Positions 22,678-32,145 of a stretch of DNA of 64,000 nucleotides are shown one piece after another; position 1 is the stretch's first letter, and each line of letters starts with the position of its first letter. Both the position numbers and the translations under genes were made by a program. The stretch comes from a virus, in IMG/VR virus record IMGVR_UViG_3300037189_010507, positions 26,572 to 90,571 of that record; one strand, 5' to 3'. The notes under the pieces were generated by a model that saw only the letters and a list, made by a program, of their open reading frames with translations, did not search any database and was not told where the DNA came from.

Positions 22678-25600
22678 TCTTTAATCCTTTCATATCTATG
22701 TACTGTTCAATTGGAATCATTGATCTCTCATTCTCAATCTTGTATGAGTCCAATCTTGTTAGAGTTTTCTTATCTTCAATTTTAGCAAGTTTTGCAGCAT
22801 ACCATGTGTTCTTTTTGATAATACTTTTCAACTTTCCGAACACCGAAGGGAATAGAACGATCTTAAAGATTTGTTCTCCATCCCAGCAATACAAGTTAGC
22901 CATATCCTTACCAGTCTGTGTGGTAAAGAATCGTGTGTGGAAGATGTACAACAATGTTTTTTCGTTATTAACGCTCCCCAACCCCGATGGATACAGCCAC
23001 CCAAAGTCATGCTCCAAGCCTTTGGCTCTCAATTTGATGAAGTCATGCAATGGTGTATCAATATAGTTAAAAGCGTCACTAAAGGCATGAAGCGTTCGGT
23101 CACCGATAAGGGCATAGAGATAGTCTCTGACGGCCACCTCGGTATCACGCTCTGCAAACACCGTAGCGGAGCCTGAGGCATCTTCAAATTCAATTCGGAG
23201 GTATTGGGGGGTTTTCTTAGTAGAACGCACCACAGCCTTAACCAGCGTCAATGGAGAGTTGATTTCGTGGAAGTTTGCTATGTCCTCTACGAATTCATCC
23301 ATTTCGTTTCTATCCGAAGCCAATGTGATGGGGAATCCTAGGATTGGTAGGTAGTATCTTTCGTGCTCATATTGGGATTCAAACCCGATTGATTTGAAAG
23401 CACCTACCTTTTCCAAGTTTTCTTTGACATTGGATCTTACGGCTCTCTTAGAGCATTTGTTTACGAATTCATCGTAAGAGTTAAATGGTCTCTTTGAAGT
23501 AATCTCTTCAATTGCTGTCTTTCCACAAGCCTGAACATTGCTCAACCCGAAACGGATGCCCTCTACTCCATCTTCACTACCGATAGTGAAGAACTCGTCT
23601 GATTCATTAATATCAGGAGGGAGAACCTTAACCCCAAGTCTTTGTGCTTCCATAAGGTATGCAGTAATCTTATCTGTTGAGTCCTCGTTGCAAAGCAATG
23701 CCCAAGTGAACTCAAGAGGATAATAAACTTTTAACCACATTGTCTGGTATGATAGCATTGAATATGCAACAGCATGAGACTTGTTAAACATGTATAAGGC
23801 TGCTAACTCAAAGTCAGCCCAAATCTTTTCTGCTTTCTCTCTCGTAATGTATTTGTTATTGACGAACTTTTCTCTATACTCATCAAATCCAGCAGCATCA
23901 CGCTTCTTACCAATGATCTTACGAAGTTTGTCTGCTTCTGACCAAGTAAAGTCAGCAAGCAATACAGCCATTTGCATTAACTGTTCTTGGAAGATAACTG
24001 TTCCATATGTTTCACGGAGAATATCCTCTACTAATGGATGAGGATATCTAGGCTTCTTTTCACCCTTCTTGCATTCAATATAAGTTTTACCCTGAGAAAG
24101 TAGCGCACCCGGTCTTACAAGAGCGTTGCTAACAACCAAGTCATTAAAGTCATCAATGCCCATTCGTTCAATGAGATTCCTATAAGCAGCGGCATCAGCT
24201 TGGAACACACCAACTGTGTTACCGTTTGCAATGTTTTGATATACAGACTTGTCATCAAGCCTGAGTGATTCTTCTGTAACATCTACACCTGTTCTTTCTT
24301 TAATCTTGGAAATGCAATCTTTAATAACCGATACTGTTTTTAGACCCAATACGTCAATCTTAATTAGACCAACTGCTTCAGCGTCTTCCATATCAAAAGC
24401 AGTTACAACAGATCTAACTCCTGAGTTAACATCTTTTCTTGTCTCTACAGGACAGATATCAGTCAATGGAATTGAAGAAACAACCATACCAGCAGCATGA
24501 ATGCCTGCGTTACGAATTCGGCCTTCTAATTGTTTGGATAGTTTTGCAACATCAGGATACTTCTTACAGAAAATTTTACCTTTATCTGATGTTTCAAGTT
24601 CTTCTAATGTCTCAAAGTATGGAGTGATTGCATTAATCTCTTGGAATGGAACTTGATAAACTCTAGATACATCCTTGACAGCAGACTTTGGCTTGTATGT
24701 TCCATAAGTTGTGATAGCAGCAACATTGTCATGCCCCCATCTTTCACGAAGATAGTTTCTAACTTCATGTCTGCGCTTATCTTCAAAGTCTAAGTCAATG
24801 TCAGGATAGTCGTTACGGTCTGGGTTAATAAAACGCGCAAATAACAAACTATACTTGATTGGATCAACTTTAGAAATGTCCAACAAGAAAGCCAAGATAC
24901 TTCCACCGACAGAGCCTCGACCTGTACCACGACCAATGTTGTTCTGATCTGCCCATTTAACCAAGTCCCATACAATCAGGAAGTAGTCAGCAAAACCTAA
25001 TTGCTTAATAATTGCCAATTCTTCATCAAGACGAGTCTTGTATTCTTCACCGTATCCTCTTGATTGCAATTCAAATTCAGTAATCTCACGAAGATAGTCA
25101 TCGGAATTAAATAACTTTGAATATTTAGGTAAAAGATTTGCTCTCTTTTGCAGTCTAGCAGTACACTTGTCTGCTACCTCAATAGTATTTTCTAAGAATG
25201 ATGCATTTGAATAACCCGCATCTTGAAACCAGCTAAATACAGTTTCAGCGTCTGCAACATATGGGTTAATCTCATCAAAGCGTAAGAAACGATTTGGGTA
25301 CATCTTATTAATCTTGTCAACAACTGACGCACTTGGATCATTAATAATTGAACTATTTTCTTTAGCCAATCTTTCCTCTGCTGCTCCCATACTTGGATAC
25401 TGTGATACCATGAGAAGAACTTCCTCACAACCTCTATCGTCATGAGTTGGGAAATGACAGTCAGCAGTGCCAACTACTTTCTTATTAAAATGCTCTGCTA
25501 AGTTAATTAGACCGTCATTAATATTCTTTGGGTTCCAAGCCTGTACTTCAAAGTAAAAGTCATCCTTAAAGATTTTAATAAATCTTTCAGACAACTGCTC

Positions 25601-26062
25601 TGCCCTTGCATAGTTCTTATTTTCAATAGCCTTAGAGATTGCACTACCCATACATCCCGATAGTGCAATAATGTCATCATCAACTAATGATTCAAGAAGT
25701 TCAAAATCCATTCTTGGTTTGTAATAAAAGTTATTAGTCCAACCGACTCTTGATGCTTTAAATAACTTCTGTAAACCTTCGTTGTTCTTAGCCAAAAGAA
25801 TTAAGTGATATCTTTCGTGCTTTCCATCACCATCACTTCCGACTGATGGGACAAAGTATGCTTCAATGCCAAATATTGGCTTTACATTTTGCTTATCACA
25901 AGCTTCTTGAAATTTTAAAACACCACCCATTGTTCCATGATCGGTAATAGCAGCAGCATACTGCCCATTCCTACTTGATGTTCTTGCAATTTCTTCTGGT
26001 GTTGACATACCATCCAATAGTGAATACTCTGAATGGCAGTGTAGGTGAACAAAATCAGTCAT
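22658..26062 (-). CDS. dnaE: DNA polymerase III alpha subunit (DnaE type)
   Basis: 1,134 residues. PHP domain at the N-terminus (FVHLHCHSEYSLLDG, AITDHGTMGG), palm with GRGTGRGSVGGS and PDIDLDF near 418-424 holding two catalytic Asp, KIDVLGLK near 567 with the third, then the finger and helix-hairpin-helix region and an OB-like C-terminus. In actinobacterial DnaE1 the PHP domain is the proofreading exonuclease, which would explain why no separate DnaQ-like exonuclease is seen. It probably uses the host clamp, as none is encoded here. Confidence 0.93.
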   Translation of the reverse strand: MTDFVHLHCHSEYSLLDGMSTPEEIARTSSRNGQYAAAITDHGTMGGVLKFQEACDKQNVKPIFGIEAYFVPSVGSDGDGKHERYHLILLAKNNEGLQKLFKASRVGWTNNFYYKPRMDFELLESLVDDDIIALSGCMGSAISKAIENKNYARAEQLSERFIKIFKDDFYFEVQAWNPKNINDGLINLAEHFNKKVVGTADCHFPTHDDRGCEEVLLMVSQYPSMGAAEERLAKENSSIINDPSASVVDKINKMYPNRFLRFDEINPYVADAETVFSWFQDAGYSNASFLENTIEVADKCTARLQKRANLLPKYSKLFNSDDYLREITEFELQSRGYGEEYKTRLDEELAIIKQLGFADYFLIVWDLVKWADQNNIGRGTGRGSVGGSILAFLLDISKVDPIKYSLLFARFINPDRNDYPDIDLDFEDKRRHEVRNYLRERWGHDNVAAITTYGTYKPKSAVKDVSRVYQVPFQEINAITPYFETLEELETSDKGKIFCKKYPDVAKLSKQLEGRIRNAGIHAAGMVVSSIPLTDICPVETRKDVNSGVRSVVTAFDMEDAEAVGLIKIDVLGLKTVSVIKDCISKIKERTGVDVTEESLRLDDKSVYQNIANGNTVGVFQADAAAYRNLIERMGIDDFNDLVVSNALVRPGALLSQGKTYIECKKGEKKPRYPHPLVEDILRETYGTVIFQEQLMQMAVLLADFTWSEADKLRKIIGKKRDAAGFDEYREKFVNNKYITREKAEKIWADFELAALYMFNKSHAVAYSMLSYQTMWLKVYYPLEFTWALLCNEDSTDKITAYLMEAQRLGVKVLPPDINESDEFFTIGSEDGVEGIRFGLSNVQACGKTAIEEITSKRPFNSYDEFVNKCSKRAVRSNVKENLEKVGAFKSIGFESQYEHERYYLPILGFPITLASDRNEMDEFVEDIANFHEINSPLTLVKAVVRSTKKTPQYLRIEFEDASGSATVFAERDTEVAVRDYLYALIGDRTLHAFSDAFNYIDTPLHDFIKLRAKGLEHDFGWLYPSGLGSVNNEKTLLYIFHTRFFTTQTGKDMANLYCWDGEQIFKIVLFPSVFGKLKSIIKKNTWYAAKLAKIEDKKTLTRLDSYKIENERSMIPIEQYIDMKGLKNASMVG

Positions 26063-26579
26063 TGATTTCCAATTCTAATAGACCGCCGATTGTCGGCAGT
26101 TCGTTCCAATATTTGCGATTGTACCATGCTTTTCTAAGGAAAGCATTATGACCTTCCTCAAGAAGTGTGATTACTTCATTTGGGTTATCTTCTACAATGA
26201 ATTCAGGATTTAATTCTTTAATTACATTGTGCTTTTCACCCATCTTACAGAAGATAGGCTTCATAGTGTTTATCTTCCACTCATCAAGCCATTGCTCTGT
26301 TACTTCAATAGATGCAGGAGTCCGTCTAGCAGTAACAATATATACATCATTTCCGTTAGAAAACCACTTATTAACTTGATGCCATGCATCTTCAAAAGGT
26401 TTTAAATTTTTCCAAAATAAAGATGAACTCATTATTTCATCTGATAATTCGCATTCATGATGCGTAGTTAGCCATTCTGTATAATCATAATCAAAATGGC
26501 CTCTTTCTTCAAGTTCTATATTTAACGCTTCGCCAATGTCTGCGATTACGCCATCTAGGTCTAAGGCTATCTTTTTCAT
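26055..26579 (-). CDS. HAD-family 5'(3')-deoxyribonucleotidase-like phosphatase
   Basis: 174 residues. HAD motif I IALDLDGVIAD, motif II VTARRTP, and motif IV IVEDNP. The size and DYTEW-type cap match phage 5'-nucleotidases that recycle dNMPs. Overlaps dnaE by 8 bp. There is no clear ribosome site; a hairpin and a promoter box lie just upstream. Confidence 0.75.
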   Translation of the reverse strand: MKKIALDLDGVIADIGEALNIELEERGHFDYDYTEWLTTHHECELSDEIMSSSLFWKNLKPFEDAWHQVNKWFSNGNDVYIVTARRTPASIEVTEQWLDEWKINTMKPIFCKMGEKHNVIKELNPEFIVEDNPNEVITLLEEGHNAFLRKAWYNRKYWNELPTIGGLLELEIND

Positions 26580-26591
26580 AAAATGAGGATT

Positions 26592-26629
26592 GGGGAGTGG
26601 TTTTTACACCACTCCCCTTTCGCATCATA
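26592..26629 (-). promoter_or_regulatory. Promoter followed by a hairpin at the RNA 5' end
   Basis: TATGAT at 26629-26624 predicts a start near 26617, which is the first base of a perfect 10-bp hairpin (26617-26608 with 26601-26592, loop GTAAAA). No T run follows on the minus strand, so the hairpin reads as a 5'-end stabiliser or translational control element; on the plus strand only TTT follows. Confidence 0.5.
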
Positions 26630-26638
26630 CCTTTCTAA

Positions 26639-27286
26639 TTACCACTCTTCTTTGGTGATTTCGCCAGTCGTATAGAAACGCTCTTGCTTATCGTATGGCA
26701 ATGTCAAATAAGTGTTTTCAAGTTCATGCATAGGCAGTTGCTTAATTTCACTTGTCATTTCTGAGACACTCAATGGAATAAGGCTGTAGTTAGTGTCAGA
26801 TGCTCCTGAGCCTTGACGAGAATACTTGTAGTCACGATCAGTGATTGTTCCAAATTCCTTTGCGTACTCAATCAAGATTGCACCAATATGACGCTGATTG
26901 AAAGTAGTGTCAATGATTCGTGGTTCCCAAACTCCCGGCTCAACCTCAACTGCAACATTAATAATCAAGTGAGTCTTTGGTCTCCAAGCCTTATCCTTAT
27001 GAACTTGCTCTGAGGCCCAGCATCTAAAACCAAACTTTTCAATCTGGGCAGTAGAAGCTGCTCTCCATTTCCAGTTAATTGGAGAAGTAATAACAGGAAC
27101 CATGATCCCTGTTCCAAACTTCTCATCGTAGCCTTTTCCATCCTCAGTTAGTTCCTGACGGAAACGAACTTTAACGGACTCTCCAGCGCCAATTGTTAGA
27201 TACTTCTTAGTGCCAGTCTTTTGTGCACCTGCTACTGGTGCTACTGTCTTTTCTAATTCTGATAGTGTTTTTACTGATTTAAACAT
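26639..27286 (-). CDS. Single-stranded DNA-binding protein (putative)
   Basis: 215 residues located between primase and polymerase, where phages keep their SSB. Beta-rich core (KKYLTIGAGESVKVRFRQEL, HLIINVAVEVEPGVWEPRIID) suggests an OB fold, with FRCWASEQV and TFNQRHIGAILIEYAKEFG as conserved-looking blocks and an acidic end. It has SD AAGGAAGG. Identification rests mostly on context and size. Confidence 0.5.
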   Translation of the reverse strand: MFKSVKTLSELEKTVAPVAGAQKTGTKKYLTIGAGESVKVRFRQELTEDGKGYDEKFGTGIMVPVITSPINWKWRAASTAQIEKFGFRCWASEQVHKDKAWRPKTHLIINVAVEVEPGVWEPRIIDTTFNQRHIGAILIEYAKEFGTITDRDYKYSRQGSGASDTNYSLIPLSVSEMTSEIKQLPMHELENTYLTLPYDKQERFYTTGEITKEEW

Positions 27287-27301
27287 TTGTTTATACCTTC
27301 C

Positions 27302-28246
27302 TTATATGTGTATTTGTTTGTTTGTTAATGTAAGTTTAATTTCTGTTTCTGTCATATCACCTGCATCCTTGCGGTCTTCAGGTAATGTGACTGTGTAGAG
27401 TTCCTTGCCACTACACGCATCTAGTATATCATGCTTCATCTGCTCTCCAGCCTCATCATTATCCGAGAAGATAATTATTTTATCAAAATATCTTCTAAGT
27501 AATTTGTATTGATACTCTGAAACTTTTGAGCCGAGTGTGGCAACAACATTGGGGAAACCAGATTGATGAATGAACATTGCATCAACACTACCTTCCACAA
27601 CTATGCAAGAATCATACTGTTTTGCATTTTGGATATTAAACAATACATCGGCTCTTTTAAAGCCTTTGTTGTATAAGTATCTTGGCTCTTGCTCTGTACT
27701 GATAGCACGACCAATAAAACCAACTAACTTATATTGTGCATCCCTTACAGGAATTACAATTCTTTCTTTCTTGGTTGAATAACCAATTTCAAAATATTCA
27801 AGTGTTTCAACTAACAGTCCTCTTTCAATGAAAGTAAATAGATTATTAATTTCATCTTCATTAGAGTAATCAATCTCAACATCAGAAATATTTAATTGCT
27901 CTTTTTCTCCCTCTTCATAATTTAAATCTCTATCAATAGCATTTTTAAGGGCTAAATGATCTAGCTTTATATCTTTTGTAAAAGGCTTACCAGTAATCTG
28001 TTTGTACAGTTGTCTGAAATTACCCTTTTTACCGCAAGACGGATTAAAGCATTGCCAAAGACCAGTTTTTACATTTATATAAAAAGCAGGACTATGTAGA
28101 TTTTTATGAAATGGGCAAAAGATTGTTACTTCATTCATACCCTCATTATGGATATGAATATTATAATTATCAAATAACTCTCTTATGTTTCTTTCAATAT
28201 TACTTGAAGAAATGTAACTGGAATTTGAAGATATTTGATTTCGCAT
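27302..28246 (-). CDS. dnaG: DnaG-like DNA primase
   Basis: 314 residues, shorter than host DnaG. Zinc site C44xxH47...C66xxxxC71, then a Toprim domain with VVEGSVDAM (E218) and FSDNDEAG (D262, D264). It lacks the helicase-binding C-terminal domain. The adjacent gene 28376 supplies the helicase. Confidence 0.9.
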   Translation of the reverse strand: MRNQISSNSSYISSSNIERNIRELFDNYNIHIHNEGMNEVTIFCPFHKNLHSPAFYINVKTGLWQCFNPSCGKKGNFRQLYKQITGKPFTKDIKLDHLALKNAIDRDLNYEEGEKEQLNISDVEIDYSNEDEINNLFTFIERGLLVETLEYFEIGYSTKKERIVIPVRDAQYKLVGFIGRAISTEQEPRYLYNKGFKRADVLFNIQNAKQYDSCIVVEGSVDAMFIHQSGFPNVVATLGSKVSEYQYKLLRRYFDKIIIFSDNDEAGEQMKHDILDACSGKELYTVTLPEDRKDAGDMTETEIKLTLTNKQIHI

Positions 28247-28388
28247 CGTAGTCTGTTGTTAGCTTAGTCTTCTTAAAATCACCGTATTCGGCCTTCCATT
28301 CATCTTCAATCCAAGGTCTCAACCTTACGATTGTCTCAATGTCTTGAGCCTCACCAGCAATATACTTCTTTGGAATTATAGTTCCCAT
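28200..28388 (-). CDS. Hypothetical 62-residue protein between helicase and primase
   Basis: ATG 28388 overlaps the helicase stop by 13 bp; the 3' end overlaps the primase by 47 bp. The sequence MGTIIPKKYIAGEAQDIETI is followed by an acidic region and a basic aromatic end. No family recognised. Confidence 0.5.
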   Translation of the reverse strand: MGTIIPKKYIAGEAQDIETIVRLRPWIEDEWKAEYGDFKKTKLTTDYDAKSNIFKFQLHFFK

Positions 28389-29593
28389 TCTTCTGTCCAC
28401 TTTCCTGTCTCTAGGTTCCATCTTAGATAAAAACCAAAATGTGTTGATCTTCTTACTTTTCTTGATACTACTTGAAATACATCTGAATTGTATTCACGAT
28501 GAATTGCAAGCACTAAGTCTGCATCGTAAGCAAGTTGCTTACTCCATGCTACCTCTTCCAATTCTGGCGGTCTTTCTGAGTGACCTTCATTCATTGTTAC
28601 TGCTGCTACGTCAATGATAGGGATTCCATTTTTAACAGCAATTCTCTTGAATGCCTTTGAAAGATTTTTTGCCTTCTCTGTCTCATTTTTTGCACCACTG
28701 GCATCATCAAATAATCCGTGGTAATCCAAAATAACCATGTCAGGATGATATTGGTCAATCTTTGCTTGAACCATATTTTGATCTGCTGTTTCAAGACCCT
28801 CTGATGTTACAAGATAGATAGGATGCTTACCTTCAAAGGTTGCTTCAGCCCATCTCTCATAACTATCCACAATGCCCCTATTCGCTTTTACAAGATCGGT
28901 ATTAGTAAAGTGACCTTCTCCATTGTTTAACAATGTGTCAAGTCTCTGCCCCTCCTGTTGCTTATTCATTTCTAATGAAATAATCAATGGGCGATAACCT
29001 GCTCTCCAAGCATTAGCAGCAAATAGTCTAGCAATAAAACTTTTACCAACTCCTGTCCAACCTAAAAGAACAACAAAGTCTCCCGGTTGCCAACCACCAA
29101 AAGATTTATCAAGAACTTTAATACCACTTGGAATCCCAGGAATATCTCTAGCTTCTTGCAAGGATCTTTCTCTTAAGTTGTCTGCTCTATCTTTCCACTC
29201 ACTTACTAAGTCAGTATCTTTCAAGCTGCTAGAGAACTTATACAATTGAGATGTTGATTGCATAAGGTAAGCCATTGATTCTTTTGGCCCCATATCTTTG
29301 AGTATATTATGAGCCTTAGAAATAATCTGTCTTGTCTGATAGGACAGAGATTCCCTCTTTGCTTCATCAATATAATAAGTTAATGGTTCAGGTGTGTTAA
29401 TAAATTCAAAGTCTGGGTAATGATGTTTTACCGTATCTTTTGATGGTGTCTTTTTATATTCATCGTAGTGTTGCACTACGAAATTCCAAATGTCACGGTA
29501 TTCAACAAATACATTCTCAATACCATCGTTTACTGCCGTTACATATTCTCCAGAATTAAGTAAGGAGTTTATAACCCTTAACTCATAATTCAT
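28376..29593 (-). CDS. dnaB: Replicative DNA helicase (DnaB/SF4)
   Basis: 405 residues. RecA-like motor with GWTGVGKS at 178-185, ISLEMNK (H1a region), MVILDYHGLF at about 286-294 (Walker B), and SKQLAYDADLVLAI near the end, followed by an arginine finger region. The N-terminal domain is about 130 residues of helices. Unwinds DNA ahead of the polymerase and works with the primase directly downstream. Confidence 0.9.
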   Translation of the reverse strand: MNYELRVINSLLNSGEYVTAVNDGIENVFVEYRDIWNFVVQHYDEYKKTPSKDTVKHHYPDFEFINTPEPLTYYIDEAKRESLSYQTRQIISKAHNILKDMGPKESMAYLMQSTSQLYKFSSSLKDTDLVSEWKDRADNLRERSLQEARDIPGIPSGIKVLDKSFGGWQPGDFVVLLGWTGVGKSFIARLFAANAWRAGYRPLIISLEMNKQQEGQRLDTLLNNGEGHFTNTDLVKANRGIVDSYERWAEATFEGKHPIYLVTSEGLETADQNMVQAKIDQYHPDMVILDYHGLFDDASGAKNETEKAKNLSKAFKRIAVKNGIPIIDVAAVTMNEGHSERPPELEEVAWSKQLAYDADLVLAIHREYNSDVFQVVSRKVRRSTHFGFYLRWNLETGKWTEEWEL

Positions 29594-29891
29594 CTGTCAT
29601 TCGCTTTCTTGTTTCTTCTAATATTGCCTGAAATTTGCTTTCTGATTTATTATCAAATTGCACCTTGTCTATATATGTCTTAGATTCAATTGCAAAATCA
29701 AAAACTAAAACTGGCCCTGACTTTGCTTTGACAAAAGATTCAATTGCCTTAAACAACAGTTCTGATTCATAGAATTCAGAAATCGCTTTGGCTACTGGTT
29801 CTTGCCTTGGTGAATCTGGGATAAACAACTTACTGTGCTTTTTGCAACAATCTTGAAAGTGTTGAATTGTCTGTTCTCCAGTTACTTTCAT
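29583..29891 (-). CDS. Hypothetical protein upstream of the helicase
   Basis: 102 residues from ATG 29891 (AAGG three bases before it, a close spacing); ATG 29954 would extend it deep into the WhiB-like gene. Overlaps the helicase by 11 bp. A position directly before a replicative helicase is typical of loaders, but no motif proves this. Confidence 0.55.
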   Translation of the reverse strand: MKVTGEQTIQHFQDCCKKHSKLFIPDSPRQEPVAKAISEFYESELLFKAIESFVKAKSGPVLVFDFAIESKTYIDKVQFDNKSESKFQAILEETRKRMTDEL

Positions 29892-30132
29892 CTTCCTTAT
29901 ATGCTCTTTTCCAAATCGTGTTGAGGTAATCATACTCTGACATACCCGCAACAACTCCTACAAAATAATCATTTTCTAATGCCATTATTAGGCATTCTTT
30001 TTTAACATTACATCTCGCACAGCCAGATTTTGCATATTTAACATCGTTAAGATCATAAGACAACCATTTGTTGGCAAACTTATCGTTAGCACAAACTGCC
30101 TCATCTCTCCAACTACTTTGTTGTTGCATCAT
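29830..30132 (-). CDS. Divergent WhiB-like protein
   Basis: 100 residues from ATG 30132. C14, C38, C41 and C47 keep the WhiB CxxCx5C ligand spacing within CARCNVKKEC, but the GVWGG turn is replaced by GVVAG. The tail is long and only mildly basic. It may still bind sigma-A or have become an Fe-S sensor. It is coded inside the replication operon, far from the classic whiB at 116. An in-frame ATG at 30168 is inside the previous gene. Confidence 0.75.
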   Translation of the reverse strand: MMQQQSSWRDEAVCANDKFANKWLSYDLNDVKYAKSGCARCNVKKECLIMALENDYFVGVVAGMSEYDYLNTIWKRAYKEDESNWRTDNSTLSRLLQKAQ

Positions 30133-30316
30133 CCAACTCTTTGAGTTTCGCTTCAATTTGCAAATCAATAGAATCCCAAAGCTTTTTCCAAGCTACTTCG
30201 TCTTCTAAAGATGATGCCATTGTCTTTGCACCTGCATCCAATCTTAGCGACTCATAGTTGCCAAGATTTTTTGTGATGCCAAGTGATGCCCAAATTTCTA
30301 CTTTTTCTTCTGCCAT
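30113..30316 (-). CDS. Hypothetical 67-residue helical protein
   Basis: Starts MAEEKVEIWASLGITKNLG; an acidic helical second half. Overlaps the WhiB-like gene by 20 bp. No function suggested by the sequence. Confidence 0.55.
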   Translation of the reverse strand: MAEEKVEIWASLGITKNLGNYESLRLDAGAKTMASSLEDEVAWKKLWDSIDLQIEAKLKELDDATTK

Positions 30317-30323
30317 AATTACC

Positions 30324-30758
30324 TCAGAATTTTAATTTTACTTTCTGTTCAATTGATTTAATTTTTGAATTAACATCAATACTTTTACTTTGCGCTGGTC
30401 TTCCCGGAATCCTAGTGTTAAAGAATTCAATCATCTCATAAATGTCTGATTCTTCATAATATCTCCAGTTTTCATAGCTTTTATACTTATCCCCAAATTT
30501 ATTTGGTGAGGGAATAAGATTTTTTTTCTCATACTTTCTTAGGGTATCAGATCTTTTTTCTACAATCTTTGCAACTTCTCCAACAGTATAAAGTCGTGTT
30601 AGAAGAATTTCGCATTGCTCGTATGGTATCAGAATAGATTCTCCATTGTCCAGCCTTTCGGCAAGAATCTTATTAGAATTTTTGCTGATTTTTTTTAATT
30701 TCACAATAGTATTTGCGTATCTATAAAACTTATTTAGAACTGGTTTTCTTGTTATCAT
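30324..30758 (-). CDS. MerR-like regulator
   Basis: 144 residues. A winged HTH occupies about 56-112: LYTVGEVAKIVEKRSDTLRKYEKKNLIPSP then YRYYEESDIYEMIEF, the standard MerR order of helix, recognition helix and wing. The N-terminal 55 residues resemble a small beta-barrel. No effector domain follows, so it could be a simple repressor. Confidence 0.7.
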   Translation of the reverse strand: MITRKPVLNKFYRYANTIVKLKKISKNSNKILAERLDNGESILIPYEQCEILLTRLYTVGEVAKIVEKRSDTLRKYEKKNLIPSPNKFGDKYKSYENWRYYEESDIYEMIEFFNTRIPGRPAQSKSIDVNSKIKSIEQKVKLKF

Positions 30759-30942
30759 TTACAACCACTTTCTCATGCTTAAGTTTTTCTAAAAATATAT
30801 TTAATTTTTCAACCTCAATATCTTTGGTATCACTACATATTACACATGTAACATCAACATAGTAAGTTCCATATACATAATATGGTTCACCAATAAACTT
30901 AGGTCCACTACATACAGCACACTTAAGTCTAATTTTATCCAT
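30730..30942 (-). CDS. Zinc-ribbon protein
   Basis: 70 residues with CAVC (8-11) and CVIC (33-36), then a lysine-rich helix. Overlaps the MerR-like gene by 29 bp and follows the phosphoesterase with TAATATG coupling. Confidence 0.6.
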   Translation of the reverse strand: MDKIRLKCAVCSGPKFIGEPYYVYGTYYVDVTCVICSDTKDIEVEKLNIFLEKLKHEKVVVNDNKKTSSK

Positions 30943-30943
30943 A

Positions 30944-32110
30944 TTAGTCCAACCAGCAAGTATACTCGGCAGTTACTATTCCCTTTTCTGGGTGGATAAA
31001 CATCAACGGCTGTGATGCTTTACCAATAGCAGCAAGACTCTCCATTGCGTATGTATTAGTTGATTCAGGGCTTCCTGAGATGCGACATTGAACACTATTA
31101 AATGTCATCTTAGTTGGAGTATGGAAGTGCCCAAAATAAACATCATCAAAATCCTCCTCAATTGCTCCTACTTTCCATCCATAAATTTTCTTTTGGAATG
31201 AGTAGAGAGTTGAAAGACTGCCAAATTGATCACCATGAATTAACAATGACTTATAGTTGCCAATTGTGTCAATTGCATACCAGTTTCTTTCACCACGACC
31301 ATCTGGGATAATAAACTTAATCCTCTTTTCATTTTCAAACATAAGTTGAACAATGCGATAAAGCATTCTATCTCCGTTTGTTTCGGGATCGTGGTCTCTT
31401 CTTGCTCTACCGCCAATTGAACCATGATTACCAATTACACCGACAAATGTAACTGTTTCAAAATTCTCAAGCATCTTTGTCAAGAAATTCTTAATAATCC
31501 TTGGTCCATCAACAGTGATTTGACGATACAAGCCTCCATCAACCAAGAAGCTCTGACCGGGAAAGATTAATTCTCCTTCAACAATATCTCCTAAAGCCCA
31601 AACATGTAGGTGCTTAACTGGATGTTCAGTTCTCTGAATTTCTGTCAGTCTGATTACAGTATCAGCATACTGTTCAATTCTCTTTTCACAAATTTCAGAA
31701 TTATAAGTAGGAGTTACTTTTGCTAACTGCCAGTCTGCAATCACAGCAACAGCAACTTCTTCTGAGTGCTTTCTTTTATCTTTTGCAGGTGCTGGTACAC
31801 GGATAATCTTGTTATCCTTGATATCTTCCTTGACTGCACGATATACAGCATCTGCAATAGCGTCTTGCTTTGTCTTAATTTTTTCATACTCTTGCAGTAG
31901 TTTTGCATATGAAACTTTAAGTTCAGATTCAGTAGTTGGGGCTTTCCCAATAACTGGATTTACAGGGATTTCTACAAGCCCATTTTCTTTTCTAAACTTG
32001 CACAGTCCAAGAGAATCAATTGATTTTCTACAACTCGGATCTGCGTATTTTTGGTTTTGTGTATTTGGTTCAAAGGTCTGATTACAACCTTCTGCTCCAC
32101 ATTCTTTCAT
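30944..32110 (-). CDS. Metallophosphoesterase with N-terminal zinc knuckle
   Basis: 388 residues. N-terminal C4, C9, C27 and C37 may form a zinc site. Then the calcineurin-like metal motifs: IADWQ (D126, with Q in place of the usual H), ALGDIVEG (D174), IGNHGS (N228-H229), LIHGDQ (H292) and GHFH (328-330). Related enzymes are nucleases of the SbcD/Mre11 group or phosphatases; the substrate is unknown. The ATG has its SD exposed in the loop of a small hairpin. Confidence 0.75.
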   Translation of the reverse strand: MKECGAEGCNQTFEPNTQNQKYADPSCRKSIDSLGLCKFRKENGLVEIPVNPVIGKAPTTESELKVSYAKLLQEYEKIKTKQDAIADAVYRAVKEDIKDNKIIRVPAPAKDKRKHSEEVAVAVIADWQLAKVTPTYNSEICEKRIEQYADTVIRLTEIQRTEHPVKHLHVWALGDIVEGELIFPGQSFLVDGGLYRQITVDGPRIIKNFLTKMLENFETVTFVGVIGNHGSIGGRARRDHDPETNGDRMLYRIVQLMFENEKRIKFIIPDGRGERNWYAIDTIGNYKSLLIHGDQFGSLSTLYSFQKKIYGWKVGAIEEDFDDVYFGHFHTPTKMTFNSVQCRISGSPESTNTYAMESLAAIGKASQPLMFIHPEKGIVTAEYTCWLD

Positions 32111-32111
32111 A

Positions 32112-32145
32112 GGGACTCCTTCTCAGTCCCGAATATCATACCATA
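32112..32145 (-). promoter_or_regulatory. Extended -10 promoter and SD-presenting hairpin
   Basis: TATGGTATGAT (32145-32135) is followed closely by GGGACT-GAGAAGG-AGTCCC (32130-32112), a 6-bp hairpin whose loop holds the GAAGG of the ribosome site, just before ATG 32110. Confidence 0.55.
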
